The position numbers and the translations under genes were made by a program. A DNA stretch of 64,000 nt, taken from Trueperella pyogenes. GTDB lineage: Bacteria; Actinomycetota; Actinomycetes; Actinomycetales; Actinomycetaceae. Shown in pieces: positions 1 through 8,335 of this stretch (the stretch's first letter is position 1; each line of letters begins with the position of its first letter). Location: the NCBI RefSeq assembly GCF_900460345.1, contig NZ_UHHW01000002.1, positions 1,302,001-1,366,000 of the forward strand. The letters run 5' to 3'. Under the pieces are notes generated by a model that was not told where the DNA came from, ran no database searches, and saw only the letters and a list, made by a program, of their open reading frames with translations.

Positions 1-283
1 TGCCCACACGTTCGGCGTGCTCACGCACGGCCGCTAGCCGCTCTTCGGTCCAGCCGGTAGTTCCGACGACGACGTGGGCGCCGGCGTCGAGAATGGCGTG
101 GACGTTGGCATCAGTCGCGCTGGGGACGGTGAATTCCACGACGACGTCGGCTCCTGCCAAACGCTCGGCCGTGATCTCATCTCCAGCATCTAGGCGAGCG
201 ACCAAGTCCATCCCCGCCGCCTCGACGGCCTCGCACACGGCGCTGCCCATGCGCCCCTTGGCGCCTACAACTGCAACCTTCAC
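1..283 (-). CDS. dapB: 4-hydroxy-tetrahydrodipicolinate reductase, N-terminal part (cut by window edge)
   Basis: DapB reduces 4-hydroxy-tetrahydrodipicolinate with NAD(P)H in the diaminopimelate/lysine pathway, feeding peptidoglycan cross-links and lysine. Read from a GTG at 283 the protein begins VKVAVVGAKGRMGS, the dinucleotide-binding glycine motif of the family. Further on are VVEFTVPSAT and GTTGW, both conserved in DapB. Only about 94 codons are inside the window, so the substrate-binding domain is missing here. It lies 14 bases after the stop of the M16 peptidase gene, the usual actinobacterial pairing, and is probably co-transcribed with it. GTG is chosen because the glycine motif starts immediately after it. 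Confidence 0.93.
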   Translation of the reverse strand, partial: MKVAVVGAKGRMGSAVCEAVEAAGMDLVARLDAGDEITAERLAGADVVVEFTVPSATDANVHAILDAGAHVVVGTTGWTEERLAAVREHAERVG

Positions 284-297
284 CTGGTCTCCTTCGA

Positions 298-1596
298 TCA
301 CTGTGGCCCGACGATCATAAGTGAGCGCGGACCTGCGACGATCTGGCGAGCGAGGTCTTGGATCTGTTCACCCGTGACCGCACGCGCCTGGGCGAGTAAT
401 TCATCGGTAGAGCGCAACCGCCCGGTGATACACTCGGCGTTCCCGAGACGAGAGCGCCGGAAGGAATTGCTCTCCGATGAGAATACGATCCTAGCGCGTC
501 TTTGTCGGAAGGCGGTATCGATTTCCACCTCGCCCACGCCCTGATCGGCGATGTGATGGAGGCATTCGGTCATGATCTGCGCGACGGTCTGCGTGTTTTG
601 CGGGGCACAAAGCGCCGTCATGCCTGTTACGCCGCCTTCCACATAGGCGTTCTGCCAAGAATATGTTGAGTAGGCTAGGCCGCGCAGTTCGCGTACTTCT
701 TGGAACAGCCGCGATGATTGACCACCGCCGAGGATGGTGTCGAGGGCGATCATCGTCGCGTCGCGTTCGTCGAGCAAGCCCAAACCCGGATAGCCGACCA
801 CGACGGCGCTCTGCCGCCCGGCTCGCTGCGCAAAACCTTCACCGCCCGCGGTATAGGTTATCTCCGCGGCACGACGCCGCGGCGCAGGCTGCCTTTCGTC
901 AAGTGGCCATCCGGCGTCGGAAAGCATGGTCAAGAGCATCTCGATGAGGCGCTCATGGTGAACATCGCCGGCCGCGGTGACAACGAGCTCACCTGCGTGA
1001 TAGTTGTCCCGGTAGTGCCCAAGGAGGTGGGCATGGTCGAGGCCGCGCACGGTCTGAAATGTTCCACCGATTGGGCGGGCGAGCGGGTGGTCACCCATGA
1101 CCAGTCCCAGGATGTCATTTTCTGCGACGTCGGAGACGTCGTCGTGCGCTGCGGCGAGCTCTTCGAGGATAACCCCGCGTTCCAGTTCCATATCCTCAGT
1201 GTCGAGGGTGGAGTTGCAGAACATGTCCACCAGCAGCTCGAGAAGCAGGGGCAGGTCACCGGCGAACACGCGCCCGTAATAAGAGGTGTACAGCCGGGCG
1301 GTAGCCGCATTCATCGTGCCGCCGAGGAAGTCTCCCAGCGTGGATATATCGGCTGCCGAACGCGACTTTGTGCCCTTGAAAAGCAAATGCTCTAGGAAAT
1401 GTGTAGACCCCTCGGCACCCGGCCCCTCGTCACGAGACCCGGCACCAACCCAAAAACCCAAAGAGACCGATTTTTGACCTGGAAGATGCTGGGTAAGCAC
1501 GCGGATACCGCTCGGAAGCAACGTGCGCTTGGTGGGAATTCCGTCGTCGTTGAACTCGATGGTGCCCGGTGTGTCGAGAGGTAGATATATTGCCAT
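298..1596 (-). CDS. M16 family zinc metallopeptidase (PepR/processing-peptidase-like)
   Basis: Zinc peptidase of the insulinase/mitochondrial processing peptidase family. The inverted zinc motif HFLEH is at residues 66-70 (His66, Glu69, His70) and the third zinc ligand is probably in GVILEEL near residues 145-146, the expected spacing of about 75. The protein has the normal 430-residue length with an inactive-like second half (R/Y motif region GGGQSSRLFQEVRE near 290). No signal peptide is visible, so it is probably cytoplasmic. In actinobacteria this gene normally follows pnp directly (rpsO-pnp-pepR-dapB). Here about 1.4 kb of AT-rich, decayed sequence separates it from pnp. Its physiological substrate is unknown. 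Confidence 0.9.
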   Translation of the reverse strand: MAIYLPLDTPGTIEFNDDGIPTKRTLLPSGIRVLTQHLPGQKSVSLGFWVGAGSRDEGPGAEGSTHFLEHLLFKGTKSRSAADISTLGDFLGGTMNAATARLYTSYYGRVFAGDLPLLLELLVDMFCNSTLDTEDMELERGVILEELAAAHDDVSDVAENDILGLVMGDHPLARPIGGTFQTVRGLDHAHLLGHYRDNYHAGELVVTAAGDVHHERLIEMLLTMLSDAGWPLDERQPAPRRRAAEITYTAGGEGFAQRAGRQSAVVVGYPGLGLLDERDATMIALDTILGGGQSSRLFQEVRELRGLAYSTYSWQNAYVEGGVTGMTALCAPQNTQTVAQIMTECLHHIADQGVGEVEIDTAFRQRRARIVFSSESNSFRRSRLGNAECITGRLRSTDELLAQARAVTGEQIQDLARQIVAGPRSLMIVGPQ

Positions 1597-1789
1597 CGAA
1601 AATTATCCTACTTATTTTCGTCTCACAGATGATACCTGCCTGCGATCTCCGCGCAATCCGCGACGCCTCAAATAAGAGGGTTTCGCAAAGGATACATTGT
1701 CTCGAGATGTGTATTTACAAGCGAAAAAAGTATCCACAAGTAGTTTCCATGACTAATACATCACACAACCGCTCACGAAGGGAGAAATT

Positions 1790-2216
1790 ATGAAGTTCAC
1801 TCACGTGGCCATTCTCGCCGCTTTACTGTCCATAAGTATGAGCTCAATCAGCCCAATACTTCCCGTATCTCCACACACACCACAGTCTTCGCCGTTAAGC
1901 CCTCTCCTCACGAATAATGCTCGAGATGAGATTAAACCATTTAACTGCATTTCAAAATGTGCCTCGAAGGACCCTCTGGAGGTTCAATTCCCTTACGTCT
2001 TCTTGCAGCGGGAGAGACCAAGACTAATCGGAACGCATTTACACTCAAAGTTCGAGGAGAGACAGCGTGGAGAGAACCACGTGGCCAGGCTTGGAAGATT
2101 TCCAAGGACTACGGAAGACATGGTACGGGGGGAAGCTCATAGACCCTTCAGGACGGAGAGTTGCATCCTTGACAAATGATTACAGGTTTAGAATCCGTAA
2201 CGTAAGCATCTACTGA
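1790..2216 (+). pseudogene. Possible remnant of a small secreted protein gene, frameshifted
   Basis: An ATG at 1790 follows a good ribosome site (GAAGGGAG) and starts a hydrophobic signal-like segment (MKFTHVAILAALLSISMSS). That frame stays open to 2179, but its second half is Arg-rich and unlike a natural protein. More protein-like text continues in other frames: a segment with AWREPRGQAWKISKDYG around 2065-2120, then TWYGGKLIDPSGRRV ... FRIRNVSIY ending at a TGA at 2214-2216. Two frameshifts would join the three parts into a secreted protein of about 140 residues. The stretch 1597-2260 is clearly richer in A+T than its neighbours, which suggests acquired and decaying DNA. The alternative is an intact 129-codon gene of unknown function. 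Family not recognised. Confidence 0.35.
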
Positions 2217-2453
2217 GGATCACACACGCACCCATATTTTATACCCTGGCCCACGCTTTCACAGACCCCGCAGGGACGCCCGCGCGCCGGAGCCCTCGTC
2301 ACGGCGCTCGCTGACAAAAGCACATCCATCCAGTGGTTCGACCCGGACATCCTGTTTTATTTCCAAGTCTGGGATCGCCTCGACGGCGTCAACGGCAGCC
2401 GCCTCGAACCGGATATCCGCCTAGACGACGACGGCGATATATCTATAGCCGCC

Positions 2454-2918
2454 TTGCATGCGCCCTGGGCAGACGATGAACTACTCGGTCGATACTCAGT
2501 CCGCGACGGTCGATGGGTTCACGAACCTCATGGATCGTGGATCGAGTTTACCCGCGGCGCGTGTTCTGCCTTAGCTGAAGGCCTGCGCGCACCCAAAACG
2601 GACCTGCCTGAAGGTGAAGTTGCCTTCGTCGAAGTGGCCAATTATCTTACAATTCACGTCAACTTTGGTGGAACGATGTATCGTCTGCTCGAACGCGACA
2701 TCCCCCGTGATGACGAATACGAACCAATCTACCGCCTCTTCGGCGTGCTGAGCGAGGCCTACCCTCCCTTGAGCCACGCCACCGTGCTCTGGCGCGATAG
2801 CCACGTAACCTACTGGGACCCCGGCACCGACGCCTACACCCACCCCGGTGGAACACCAGCCCCCGCGTGGCTCGGCCGTGTCTCGGCCGCATTTGCGCAG
2901 CGTTGCCAGACTTCCTAG
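2454..2918 (+). CDS. Hypothetical protein, probably N-terminally truncated
   Basis: The first usable start is a TTG at 2454, giving 154 residues with no recognised domain. The reading frame is open and protein-like for about 60 more codons upstream (for example STSIQWFDPDILFYFQVWD and VNGSRLEPDIRLDDDGD) back to a TGA at 2214, yet contains no ATG, GTG or TTG there. This indicates a gene that lost its 5' end, probably where it joins the AT-rich remnant upstream. It is soluble, acidic and rich in Trp and Tyr. Base composition matches the host, unlike the DNA before about 2260. It ends just before a shared terminator facing pnp. Function unknown. Confidence 0.45.
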   Translation: MHAPWADDELLGRYSVRDGRWVHEPHGSWIEFTRGACSALAEGLRAPKTDLPEGEVAFVEVANYLTIHVNFGGTMYRLLERDIPRDDEYEPIYRLFGVLSEAYPPLSHATVLWRDSHVTYWDPGTDAYTHPGGTPAPAWLGRVSAAFAQRCQTS

Positions 2919-2933
2919 ATGCAGTTTCGGTGT

Positions 2934-2969
2934 TAAGAGGGGCCAGCCCTTGCGGACTGGCCCCTCTTA
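2934..2969. terminator. Bidirectional hairpin terminator between the 2.5-kb gene and pnp
   Basis: Arms TAAGAGGGGCCAG (2934-2946) and CTGGCCCCTCTTA (2957-2969) form a perfect 13-bp stem with a 10-base loop. It lies between the convergent 3' ends of the gene ending at 2918 and pnp ending at 2980, so it can serve both strands. Confidence 0.85.
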
Positions 2970-2979
2970 CGTTGACCGA

Positions 2980-5316
2980 TTACTCGTCAGTCTCTTCCGA
3001 GTCGCCATCTTCACGAGTGCGGGTGCGACGACGGCGACGCTCGCGCTTCTCGCCCTCTTCACGGCGAGTCCGGCGGCGAGGACGCTCATCCTCATCCTTG
3101 CCGTTGTCCGCAGCCTCGGCCTCAGCAGCGAGTTGCTCTTCGGTCAGGACGGCGTGGAGCGAAAGCTTGCCGCGCTGGTCGATCTCGGCCAACTCCACTT
3201 CGACCTTGTCGCCGACGTTGAGCACGTCCTCGACGGCGTCGATACGCTTACCGCCGACCAGGCGGCGAACCTGCGAAATGTGCAGGAGACCGTCCTTGCC
3301 CGGCGAGAGCGAGATGAAGGCGCCAAACGTCGTCGTCTTGACGACGGTACCAATGAAGCGCTCACCGACCTCCGGCATCTGCGGATTGGCGATCGCATTG
3401 ATCGTCTGGCGAGCTGCCTCCGCCGCTTCGCCGTTGTCAGCGCCGATAAATACGGTGCCGTCGTCCTCGATCGAGATCTCCGCGCCGGTATCTTCCTGGA
3501 TCTGGTTGATCATCTTGCCCTTCGGGCCGATGACTTCGCCGATCTTGTCAACCGGGATCTTGACGGAGATGATACGCGGAGCGGTTGGCGCCATCTCCTC
3601 CGGTGCCGGTGCGGCTTCCTCGATGAGATCGAGGATCGCAAGGCGAGCCTCGTGCGCCTGGGTCAGAGCCTGGGCGAGGACCGCGGCCGGAATGCCGTCG
3701 AGCTTGGTGTCCAGTTGAAGAGCCGTGACCATATCGCGAGTGCCTGCGACCTTGAAGTCCATGTCACCGAGGGCATCCTCGGCACCGAGGATGTCGGTCA
3801 GAGCCACGTAGCGCTGCTCGCCTTCGACTTCACCAGAGATGAGACCCATGGCGATGCCCGCGACCGGAGCCTTGAGCGGAACTCCAGCGTTGAGAAGCGA
3901 CAAGGTCGATGCACACACCGAGCCCATCGACGTCGAGCCATTCGAACCGAAGGCCTCGGAGACCTGGCGGATCGCGTACGGGAACTCCTCGCGCGAAGGC
4001 AGGACCGGCACCAGGGCGCGCTCGGCCAGCATACCGTGGCCGATCTCGCGGCGCTTGGGCGAGCCTACGCGGCCCGTCTCGCCGGTCGAATACGGCGGGA
4101 AGTTGTAGTGGTGCATGTAGCGCTTGGCCGTGACGGGCGAGAGATTATCGAGCTGCTGCTCCATCTTGAGCATATTCAGGGTGGTCACGCCCATAATCTG
4201 GGTCTCGCCACGCTGGAACAAAGCCGAACCGTGTACGCGCGGAAGAACCTCAGTTTCGGCGGTGATGGTACGGATCTGAGCCGGGGCACGGCCATCCATA
4301 CGCACGCCCTCGGTCAGGACGCGGTAACGCATCTCCTGCTTCCAGTGCGCGTTGAGCGCGAGGGCCAGCGCCTGCTCACGATCTTCAAACTTCTCGGAAA
4401 GCTCCTCAACAATCGTCTCAGTGAGCTCGCTTAGAGCGTCATCGCGCTCGTGCTTGTCAACGATGCCCCACAACGCCTCGAAACGGCCGTTGATCTGCGC
4501 ACCGACGGCCTCGTACTCCTCATCCTCGTAGGGGAGGAAGCGTGGGAGGTCGGCAGGCTCCTTGCCAGCTTGCTCCGCGAGCGCAAGCTGAGCCTCGCAC
4601 AGGGTACGGATGAAAGGTTTAGCAGCCTCAAGTCCCTCAGCAACAGTGGCTTCGGTCGGCTTCGTGCCGCCCTTTTCCACGTTAGCCATGGCCTCGTCGC
4701 CAGCCTCCGCCTCGACCATCATGACGGCGATATCGTCGCCGACCATGCGGCCAGCAACCACCATAATGAAGGTGGCATCCGGCAACTCGGAGTAACGTGG
4801 GAAGGCGACCCACTGGCCATCAATCAGAGCCAGGCGGACAGCACCAACCGGGCCAGAGAAAGGCAAGCCGGAAAGCTGAGTCGACATCGAAGCCGCATTC
4901 ATCGCGACGACGTCGTAGGCATCATCCGGGTGGATGGTCAGAACCGTGGCAACGATCTGAACCTCATTGCGCAGCCCCTTGGCAAATGCCGGGCGCAGCG
5001 GACGGTCGATCAGGCGGCACGCGAGGATCGCATCGGTAGACGGACGGCCTTCGCGGCGGAAGAACGAGCCTGGGATGCGGCCAGCGGCGTACTGGCGCTC
5101 TTCGACGTCGACAGTCAGCGGGAAGAAGTCGAAGTGCTCCTTAGGCTGCGAAGAGACGGCGGTGGCGGACAGGATCGTCGTCTCGCCGTCAAGGTAAGCG
5201 AGTGCCGAGCCGGCGGCTTGGCGGGCAAGTAGGCCGGTCTCGAAGCGAATAGTGCGGGTGCCGAACTTACCGTTGTCAATAACGGCTTCAGCATATTTAA
5301 CGTCTGGACCCTCCAT
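2980..5316 (-). CDS. pnp: Polyribonucleotide nucleotidyltransferase (PNPase)
   Basis: PNPase degrades RNA 3' to 5' by phosphorolysis. The actinobacterial enzyme has also been described as a guanosine pentaphosphate synthetase. The 778 residues show two RNase PH-like domains (about 10-150 and 340-560, with the conserved [13 protein letters not shown] stretch), a KH domain ([12 protein letters not shown], about 600), an S1 domain ([15 protein letters not shown] to about 720) and a C-terminal Arg/Glu-rich tail typical of actinobacteria. The ATG at 5316 follows AAGGAG. It lies downstream of rpsO with terminator-like hairpins between, the common rpsO-pnp arrangement in which pnp can have its own promoter or be reached by read-through. 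Confidence 0.98.
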   Translation of the reverse strand: MEGPDVKYAEAVIDNGKFGTRTIRFETGLLARQAAGSALAYLDGETTILSATAVSSQPKEHFDFFPLTVDVEERQYAAGRIPGSFFRREGRPSTDAILACRLIDRPLRPAFAKGLRNEVQIVATVLTIHPDDAYDVVAMNAASMSTQLSGLPFSGPVGAVRLALIDGQWVAFPRYSELPDATFIMVVAGRMVGDDIAVMMVEAEAGDEAMANVEKGGTKPTEATVAEGLEAAKPFIRTLCEAQLALAEQAGKEPADLPRFLPYEDEEYEAVGAQINGRFEALWGIVDKHERDDALSELTETIVEELSEKFEDREQALALALNAHWKQEMRYRVLTEGVRMDGRAPAQIRTITAETEVLPRVHGSALFQRGETQIMGVTTLNMLKMEQQLDNLSPVTAKRYMHHYNFPPYSTGETGRVGSPKRREIGHGMLAERALVPVLPSREEFPYAIRQVSEAFGSNGSTSMGSVCASTLSLLNAGVPLKAPVAGIAMGLISGEVEGEQRYVALTDILGAEDALGDMDFKVAGTRDMVTALQLDTKLDGIPAAVLAQALTQAHEARLAILDLIEEAAPAPEEMAPTAPRIISVKIPVDKIGEVIGPKGKMINQIQEDTGAEISIEDDGTVFIGADNGEAAEAARQTINAIANPQMPEVGERFIGTVVKTTTFGAFISLSPGKDGLLHISQVRRLVGGKRIDAVEDVLNVGDKVEVELAEIDQRGKLSLHAVLTEEQLAAEAEAADNGKDEDERPRRRTRREEGEKRERRRRRTRTREDGDSEETDE

Positions 5317-5417
5317 GGATCTCCTTTTCTTCTGCCCCGCGGCCTTCGATTGTCATTAACGCTTGAAGCCAAGCGGTAACCACAACCGAGGACCGACGGG
5401 AGTTACTTCTACAAGCC

Positions 5418-5437
5418 GTATTCCAACTGTGGAATAC
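5418..5437 (-). promoter_or_regulatory. Small hairpin in the pnp leader
   Basis: Arms GTATTCCA and TGGAATAC (8 bp, loop ACTG) lie between the rpsO terminator and pnp. In enterobacteria the rpsO-pnp leader carries RNase III-cut hairpins that control pnp. Whether this one has such a role is inference. Confidence 0.3.
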
Positions 5438-5441
5438 GAAC

Positions 5442-5471
5442 AATCGGCTCGCTCCATGTGAGCGAGCCGAT
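5442..5471 (-). terminator. rpsO terminator
   Basis: ATCGGCTCGCT and AGCGAGCCGAT pair perfectly around a loop of about 7 bases just after the rpsO stop. The run after the stem on the minus strand is only moderately T-rich, so some read-through into pnp is expected. Confidence 0.75.
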
Positions 5472-5479
5472 CGCGGCGT

Positions 5480-5749
5480 CTAGCGGCGAAGGCCGAGACG
5501 CTTAATCAACGAACGGTAACGCTCGATGTCTTCGTTCTGAAGATAAGAAAGAAGACGCTTGCGCTTACCGATGAGGAGCATCAGGCCACGGCGCGAATGG
5601 TGATCGTGCTTGTGCGTGCGGAAGTGCTCCGTGAGCTCAGAAATACGAGCCGAAAGCAGTGCAACCTGCACCTCAGGAGAGCCCGTATCGCCCTCGTGAG
5701 TCGCGTATTCCTTAATGATTTCGTCCTTACGCTCTTTAGACAGAGCCAT
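5480..5749 (-). CDS. rpsO: 30S ribosomal protein S15
   Basis: 89 residues, the usual S15 length. Conserved features include the N-terminal [24 protein letters not shown] region and the [18 protein letters not shown] segment that contacts 16S rRNA helix 22. The ATG at 5749 is preceded by AGAAGGAGAA. S15 binds the central domain of 16S rRNA early in assembly and represses its own mRNA in several bacteria. First gene of the rpsO-pnp pair. Confidence 0.98.
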   Translation of the reverse strand: MALSKERKDEIIKEYATHEGDTGSPEVQVALLSARISELTEHFRTHKHDHHSRRGLMLLIGKRKRLLSYLQNEDIERYRSLIKRLGLRR

Positions 5750-6119
5750 ACGATTCTCCTTCTACTCGTTGCGCGGAGCCTGGGGCCTGTTCTCCCAAGC
5801 GATGACGCTCCGCGGCCGATCTAACGGCTTAGCCATTCTAACATGGCGCTTCATACCGGCCGGAAACTACAAGGTGAGATACGACGCTAATTTTCGCAAA
5901 ATGAGCATCGCGCCTCCCAGATACTCGTCGCGGGGCAGGGCCCAATCGATGCCTTAGCTCTACCGCTCACCGATCGTTGATCGCCCGATTTGCACTGCGA
6001 CGCCGGAATATTACCCAACAAATCATACAAAACAGGCACAATGCGCATACTTCCGAGATACTATAGATGGTGTCAAGCAAAAATGCTTGACATCATCTAC
6101 GCACAACAGAGTGAAGACG
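5750..6119. other. Divergent intergenic region between rpsO and the secreted-peptide gene
   Basis: About 370 bases without a gene. The left part should hold the rpsO promoter (minus strand) and the right part the promoter of the plus-strand peptide operon. A TACTAT hexamer at 6059-6064 could be a -10 box, followed at once by the dyad at 6066-6097. Several short open frames here have no ribosome site and no protein-like character. Confidence 0.5.
6066..6097 (+). promoter_or_regulatory. Near-perfect dyad upstream of the peptide gene (operator or attenuator)
   Basis: GATGGTGTCAAGCA (6066-6079), loop AAAA, then TGCTTGACATCATC (6084-6097): a 14-bp inverted repeat with a single G-T wobble. It sits between a possible -10 box (TACTAT, 6059) and the peptide start codon at 6120. 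No T-run follows, so a protein-binding operator or an mRNA leader hairpin is more likely than a terminator. Confidence 0.5.
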
Positions 6120-6350
6120 ATGAAAAATAGCCATCCGTGGAGGATCGCCAGTACTCTCCTCGCGGCGATCGCGCTTTCTGCCTCGATAGCCATGCCCGCC
6201 TACGCTGGCCAGGGTTACCGAGGAACTACACCTTTCGGTTGCCAAGCATATATAAACGGGCGTAGCGCCTGGACTGACTGCACCCCCGCACGGACAAGCG
6301 GTTATATCCACACTAAAGCTTGGTGTACGACCCAACCGTCTAAGGAGTAG
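6120..6350 (+). CDS. Small secreted Cys-containing pre-peptide (bacteriocin-like candidate)
   Basis: 76 residues from the ATG at 6120; an earlier in-frame TTG at 6087 lies inside the dyad and is unlikely. The start MKNSHPWRIASTLLAAIALS is a classic Sec signal peptide, with a signal peptidase I site AYA/GQG after residue 29. The predicted mature peptide has 47 residues, is rich in Gly, Thr, Tyr and Trp, mildly basic, and has three Cys (mature positions 12, 25 and 40). It does not match lactococcin 972 (no such His/Ser-rich motif), class IIa pediocin (no YGNGV) or a double-glycine leader. The ribosome site of the next gene overlaps its 3' end, so the two are coupled. Role inferred from context only: an exported peptide served by the ABC genes. 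Confidence 0.65.
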   Translation: MKNSHPWRIASTLLAAIALSASIAMPAYAGQGYRGTTPFGCQAYINGRSAWTDCTPARTSGYIHTKAWCTTQPSKE

Positions 6351-6354
6351 GTCC

Positions 6355-7614
6355 ATGCGTCACGTCGTCCGCAAGCAGCATCTCATCCATACGGGAGTAA
6401 TAACCCTTGCGTGGTTTGCCATGCTTATTTTACTTTTCGACCCTTGGATGAATGGATATCACGGTGTTGGCGGTTCACTCTGGGGAGCAGGTGCGTATCT
6501 CAGTGCGTTAATCGCTGCTCTCGCATTCCTCAACCATAGAAAAACTCTATGTATCTACCAAAGTGTCAACGCTGTAGCACCACGCAAGTACATCTATCTT
6601 CGATATTTTTCAGTTGATCTACTCTCGTTAAACGTCATTCCCTTCCTCATCCCCGCAACGAGCATCACGCTTGCATCCACAATAATGGCCGGCAGAGGAT
6701 ACCTTGTCTGGCAATACTTCCTTCTCGTCCCGTTATTCCTCACCCTTGCCATCCTCATCGGTTGGGTTAGTGCCTACCTATTTGCTCATATTGCCGTTGG
6801 CGTCGTCTTTTCGGGCCTATTTTCCCTTTTCATCTCCTTCTACCTCATTCAAAGCGCTGTTGAGTCGAACGTCTGGACCCGATTCGACTGGTCCGCCTTC
6901 ACTCAACTGCTTGCTGCCATCGTGCTCATCGCCGGAGGAATCCTCGCGTGCCGCCGGGTGAAGCAGACAAGAATCGCCGCTCCCCTCGCTTGGGGATCTC
7001 TATTCGCCGTCGTCGCATATGTATGGCTAAGTGGTTACGCGAACCTACAGACTCTTCCTCGAACCGCAGACATCCAGCCCTCCTGCGCCGAGAGTGGACC
7101 AGATACCGTGTGCGTGTGGCCTGAGGACGCTTACAAATTACCCACACTCACTCGGTACGCAGCCCGTGCCCGTAGTCTTGATAGCGCTCTCGGTACCAAA
7201 GCCACTCCTGCCCTTTTTGCCGAGCCGCATATCCCACAGGTTATGACGAATCTTGACCGCGACGGCTACTACCAAGGAAGTCGACGTTTCTATCAAATTC
7301 ATCCCTTCGGCGCCGAACCGAGTAACTGGGCGGGCGCTCGCGGGTTCGTTTTTACCGATTTCCTCATATGCGACGAGTCCGCGCGCCAGCTACCCGAGGC
7401 AGAAAGAACGGCGAACACTTTCATCATCTTGGATCTCCTCACCAGTTGGATTTATGGAGATATCGCCTATAGCGGATACTCGAGTGAAAGTAGCCAAAAC
7501 GATGCACAAGCCATTGGCCACCGATTAGCCAAGCTCTCCCCCGATGACCAGCTCACGCAGCTGTCGCACATTACCGACCACTTTATTCGTACCTGCGAGG
7601 TATCCAATGACTAG
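6355..7614 (+). CDS. Polytopic membrane protein of the peptide/ABC operon
   Basis: 419 residues. About seven hydrophobic segments lie in the first 235 residues (for example around 12-30, 40-60, 88-110, 118-165, 180-200 and 212-232), followed by a hydrophilic domain of about 185 residues. That domain contains cysteines (PSCAESGPDTVCVW near 240-255, LICDES, RTCEVSND) and probably faces outside. The start ATG follows AAGGAG at 6342-6347, which overlaps the end of the peptide gene. It overlaps the ATPase gene by 8 bases. I do not recognise a family. By position it may be an ABC-2-type permease subunit with an external domain, a processing or anchoring partner, or an immunity protein for the peptide. 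Confidence 0.7.
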   Translation: MRHVVRKQHLIHTGVITLAWFAMLILLFDPWMNGYHGVGGSLWGAGAYLSALIAALAFLNHRKTLCIYQSVNAVAPRKYIYLRYFSVDLLSLNVIPFLIPATSITLASTIMAGRGYLVWQYFLLVPLFLTLAILIGWVSAYLFAHIAVGVVFSGLFSLFISFYLIQSAVESNVWTRFDWSAFTQLLAAIVLIAGGILACRRVKQTRIAAPLAWGSLFAVVAYVWLSGYANLQTLPRTADIQPSCAESGPDTVCVWPEDAYKLPTLTRYAARARSLDSALGTKATPALFAEPHIPQVMTNLDRDGYYQGSRRFYQIHPFGAEPSNWAGARGFVFTDFLICDESARQLPEAERTANTFIILDLLTSWIYGDIAYSGYSSESSQNDAQAIGHRLAKLSPDDQLTQLSHITDHFIRTCEVSND

Positions 7615-8335
7615 CTACCCGATGTCAATTAATGCCAGCAATCTTAGCCAAGGATACGGGCGAGCGGAAGTTCTACATAACCTATCTTTTTCTCTCGAAG
7701 GCCCCGGAATAGTTGGGTTACTTGGACCGAACGGGGCGGGAAAATCTACGCTGATCAAGACGCTCATCACCCAATACGCACCCCGCAGCGGAGATTTGCA
7801 CGTACTAGGCACAGACGTGCACGACAAGAAAGCCGTACGCACACTACGCCAACAGCTTGGCTACTTGCCACAAAATCATCAAGCCGATAAGTCGTTCACT
7901 GCCTACGAATTCATCTCCTACGCCCTCTGGATGCGCGAATACGATAGTGCACTCATTGCCGCTGCCACGACCGACGCACTCGCAAAAGTAGGACTTGAAC
8001 AAGACGCCCACACAAAGCTTTCCAAGTTCTCGGGCGGGATGTATCAGCGCGCCGGAATTGCGGCCGCAATTGCGGGTGAGCCTTCAATCATCGTTCTCGA
8101 TGAACCCACATCCGGGCTCGATCCCCAACAGCGTACTCAGTTTCGTCAGGTGTTAAGATCGCTCACCGATTCCCTGTGCATACTCAGCACACATTTGGTG
8201 GAAGATGTGCATGTGCTAGCTGATACCCTCCTCGTCTTAAACGACGGTATCGTCACCTATTGTGGGCCTACGCAGTTCCCCGAATCGGCGTCGATCGAAG
8301 ACCTGGAAGCACACTATGCGGCACTCTTGGGATAG
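7607..8335 (+). CDS. ABC transporter ATP-binding protein
   Basis: 242 residues with a complete nucleotide-binding domain: Walker A GPNGAGKST, Q-loop near LGYLPQ, signature FSGGMYQR, Walker B IIVLDEP and switch His in LSTHL. This is the ABC-2 exporter type (drug, bacteriocin and immunity transporters). The ATG at 7607 is chosen because GAGG lies 6-7 bases upstream and it overlaps the preceding stop by 8 bases; an upstream in-frame start at 7544 would put extra unrelated residues in front. It should energise the two membrane proteins of the operon. Confidence 0.9.
   Translation: MTSYPMSINASNLSQGYGRAEVLHNLSFSLEGPGIVGLLGPNGAGKSTLIKTLITQYAPRSGDLHVLGTDVHDKKAVRTLRQQLGYLPQNHQADKSFTAYEFISYALWMREYDSALIAAATTDALAKVGLEQDAHTKLSKFSGGMYQRAGIAAAIAGEPSIIVLDEPTSGLDPQQRTQFRQVLRSLTDSLCILSTHLVEDVHVLADTLLVLNDGIVTYCGPTQFPESASIEDLEAHYAALLG

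Noticed and set aside
2848..4434. Open frame of about 528 codons on the plus strand opposite pnp
   Set aside because: Antisense to PNPase in high-GC DNA; no ribosome site, no recognisable domain. A shadow frame.
6120..6350. Lactococcin 972-family bacteriocin
   Set aside because: The mature peptide has three Cys and lacks the His/Ser-rich pattern of that family. Only the operon layout is similar, so I left the family unassigned.
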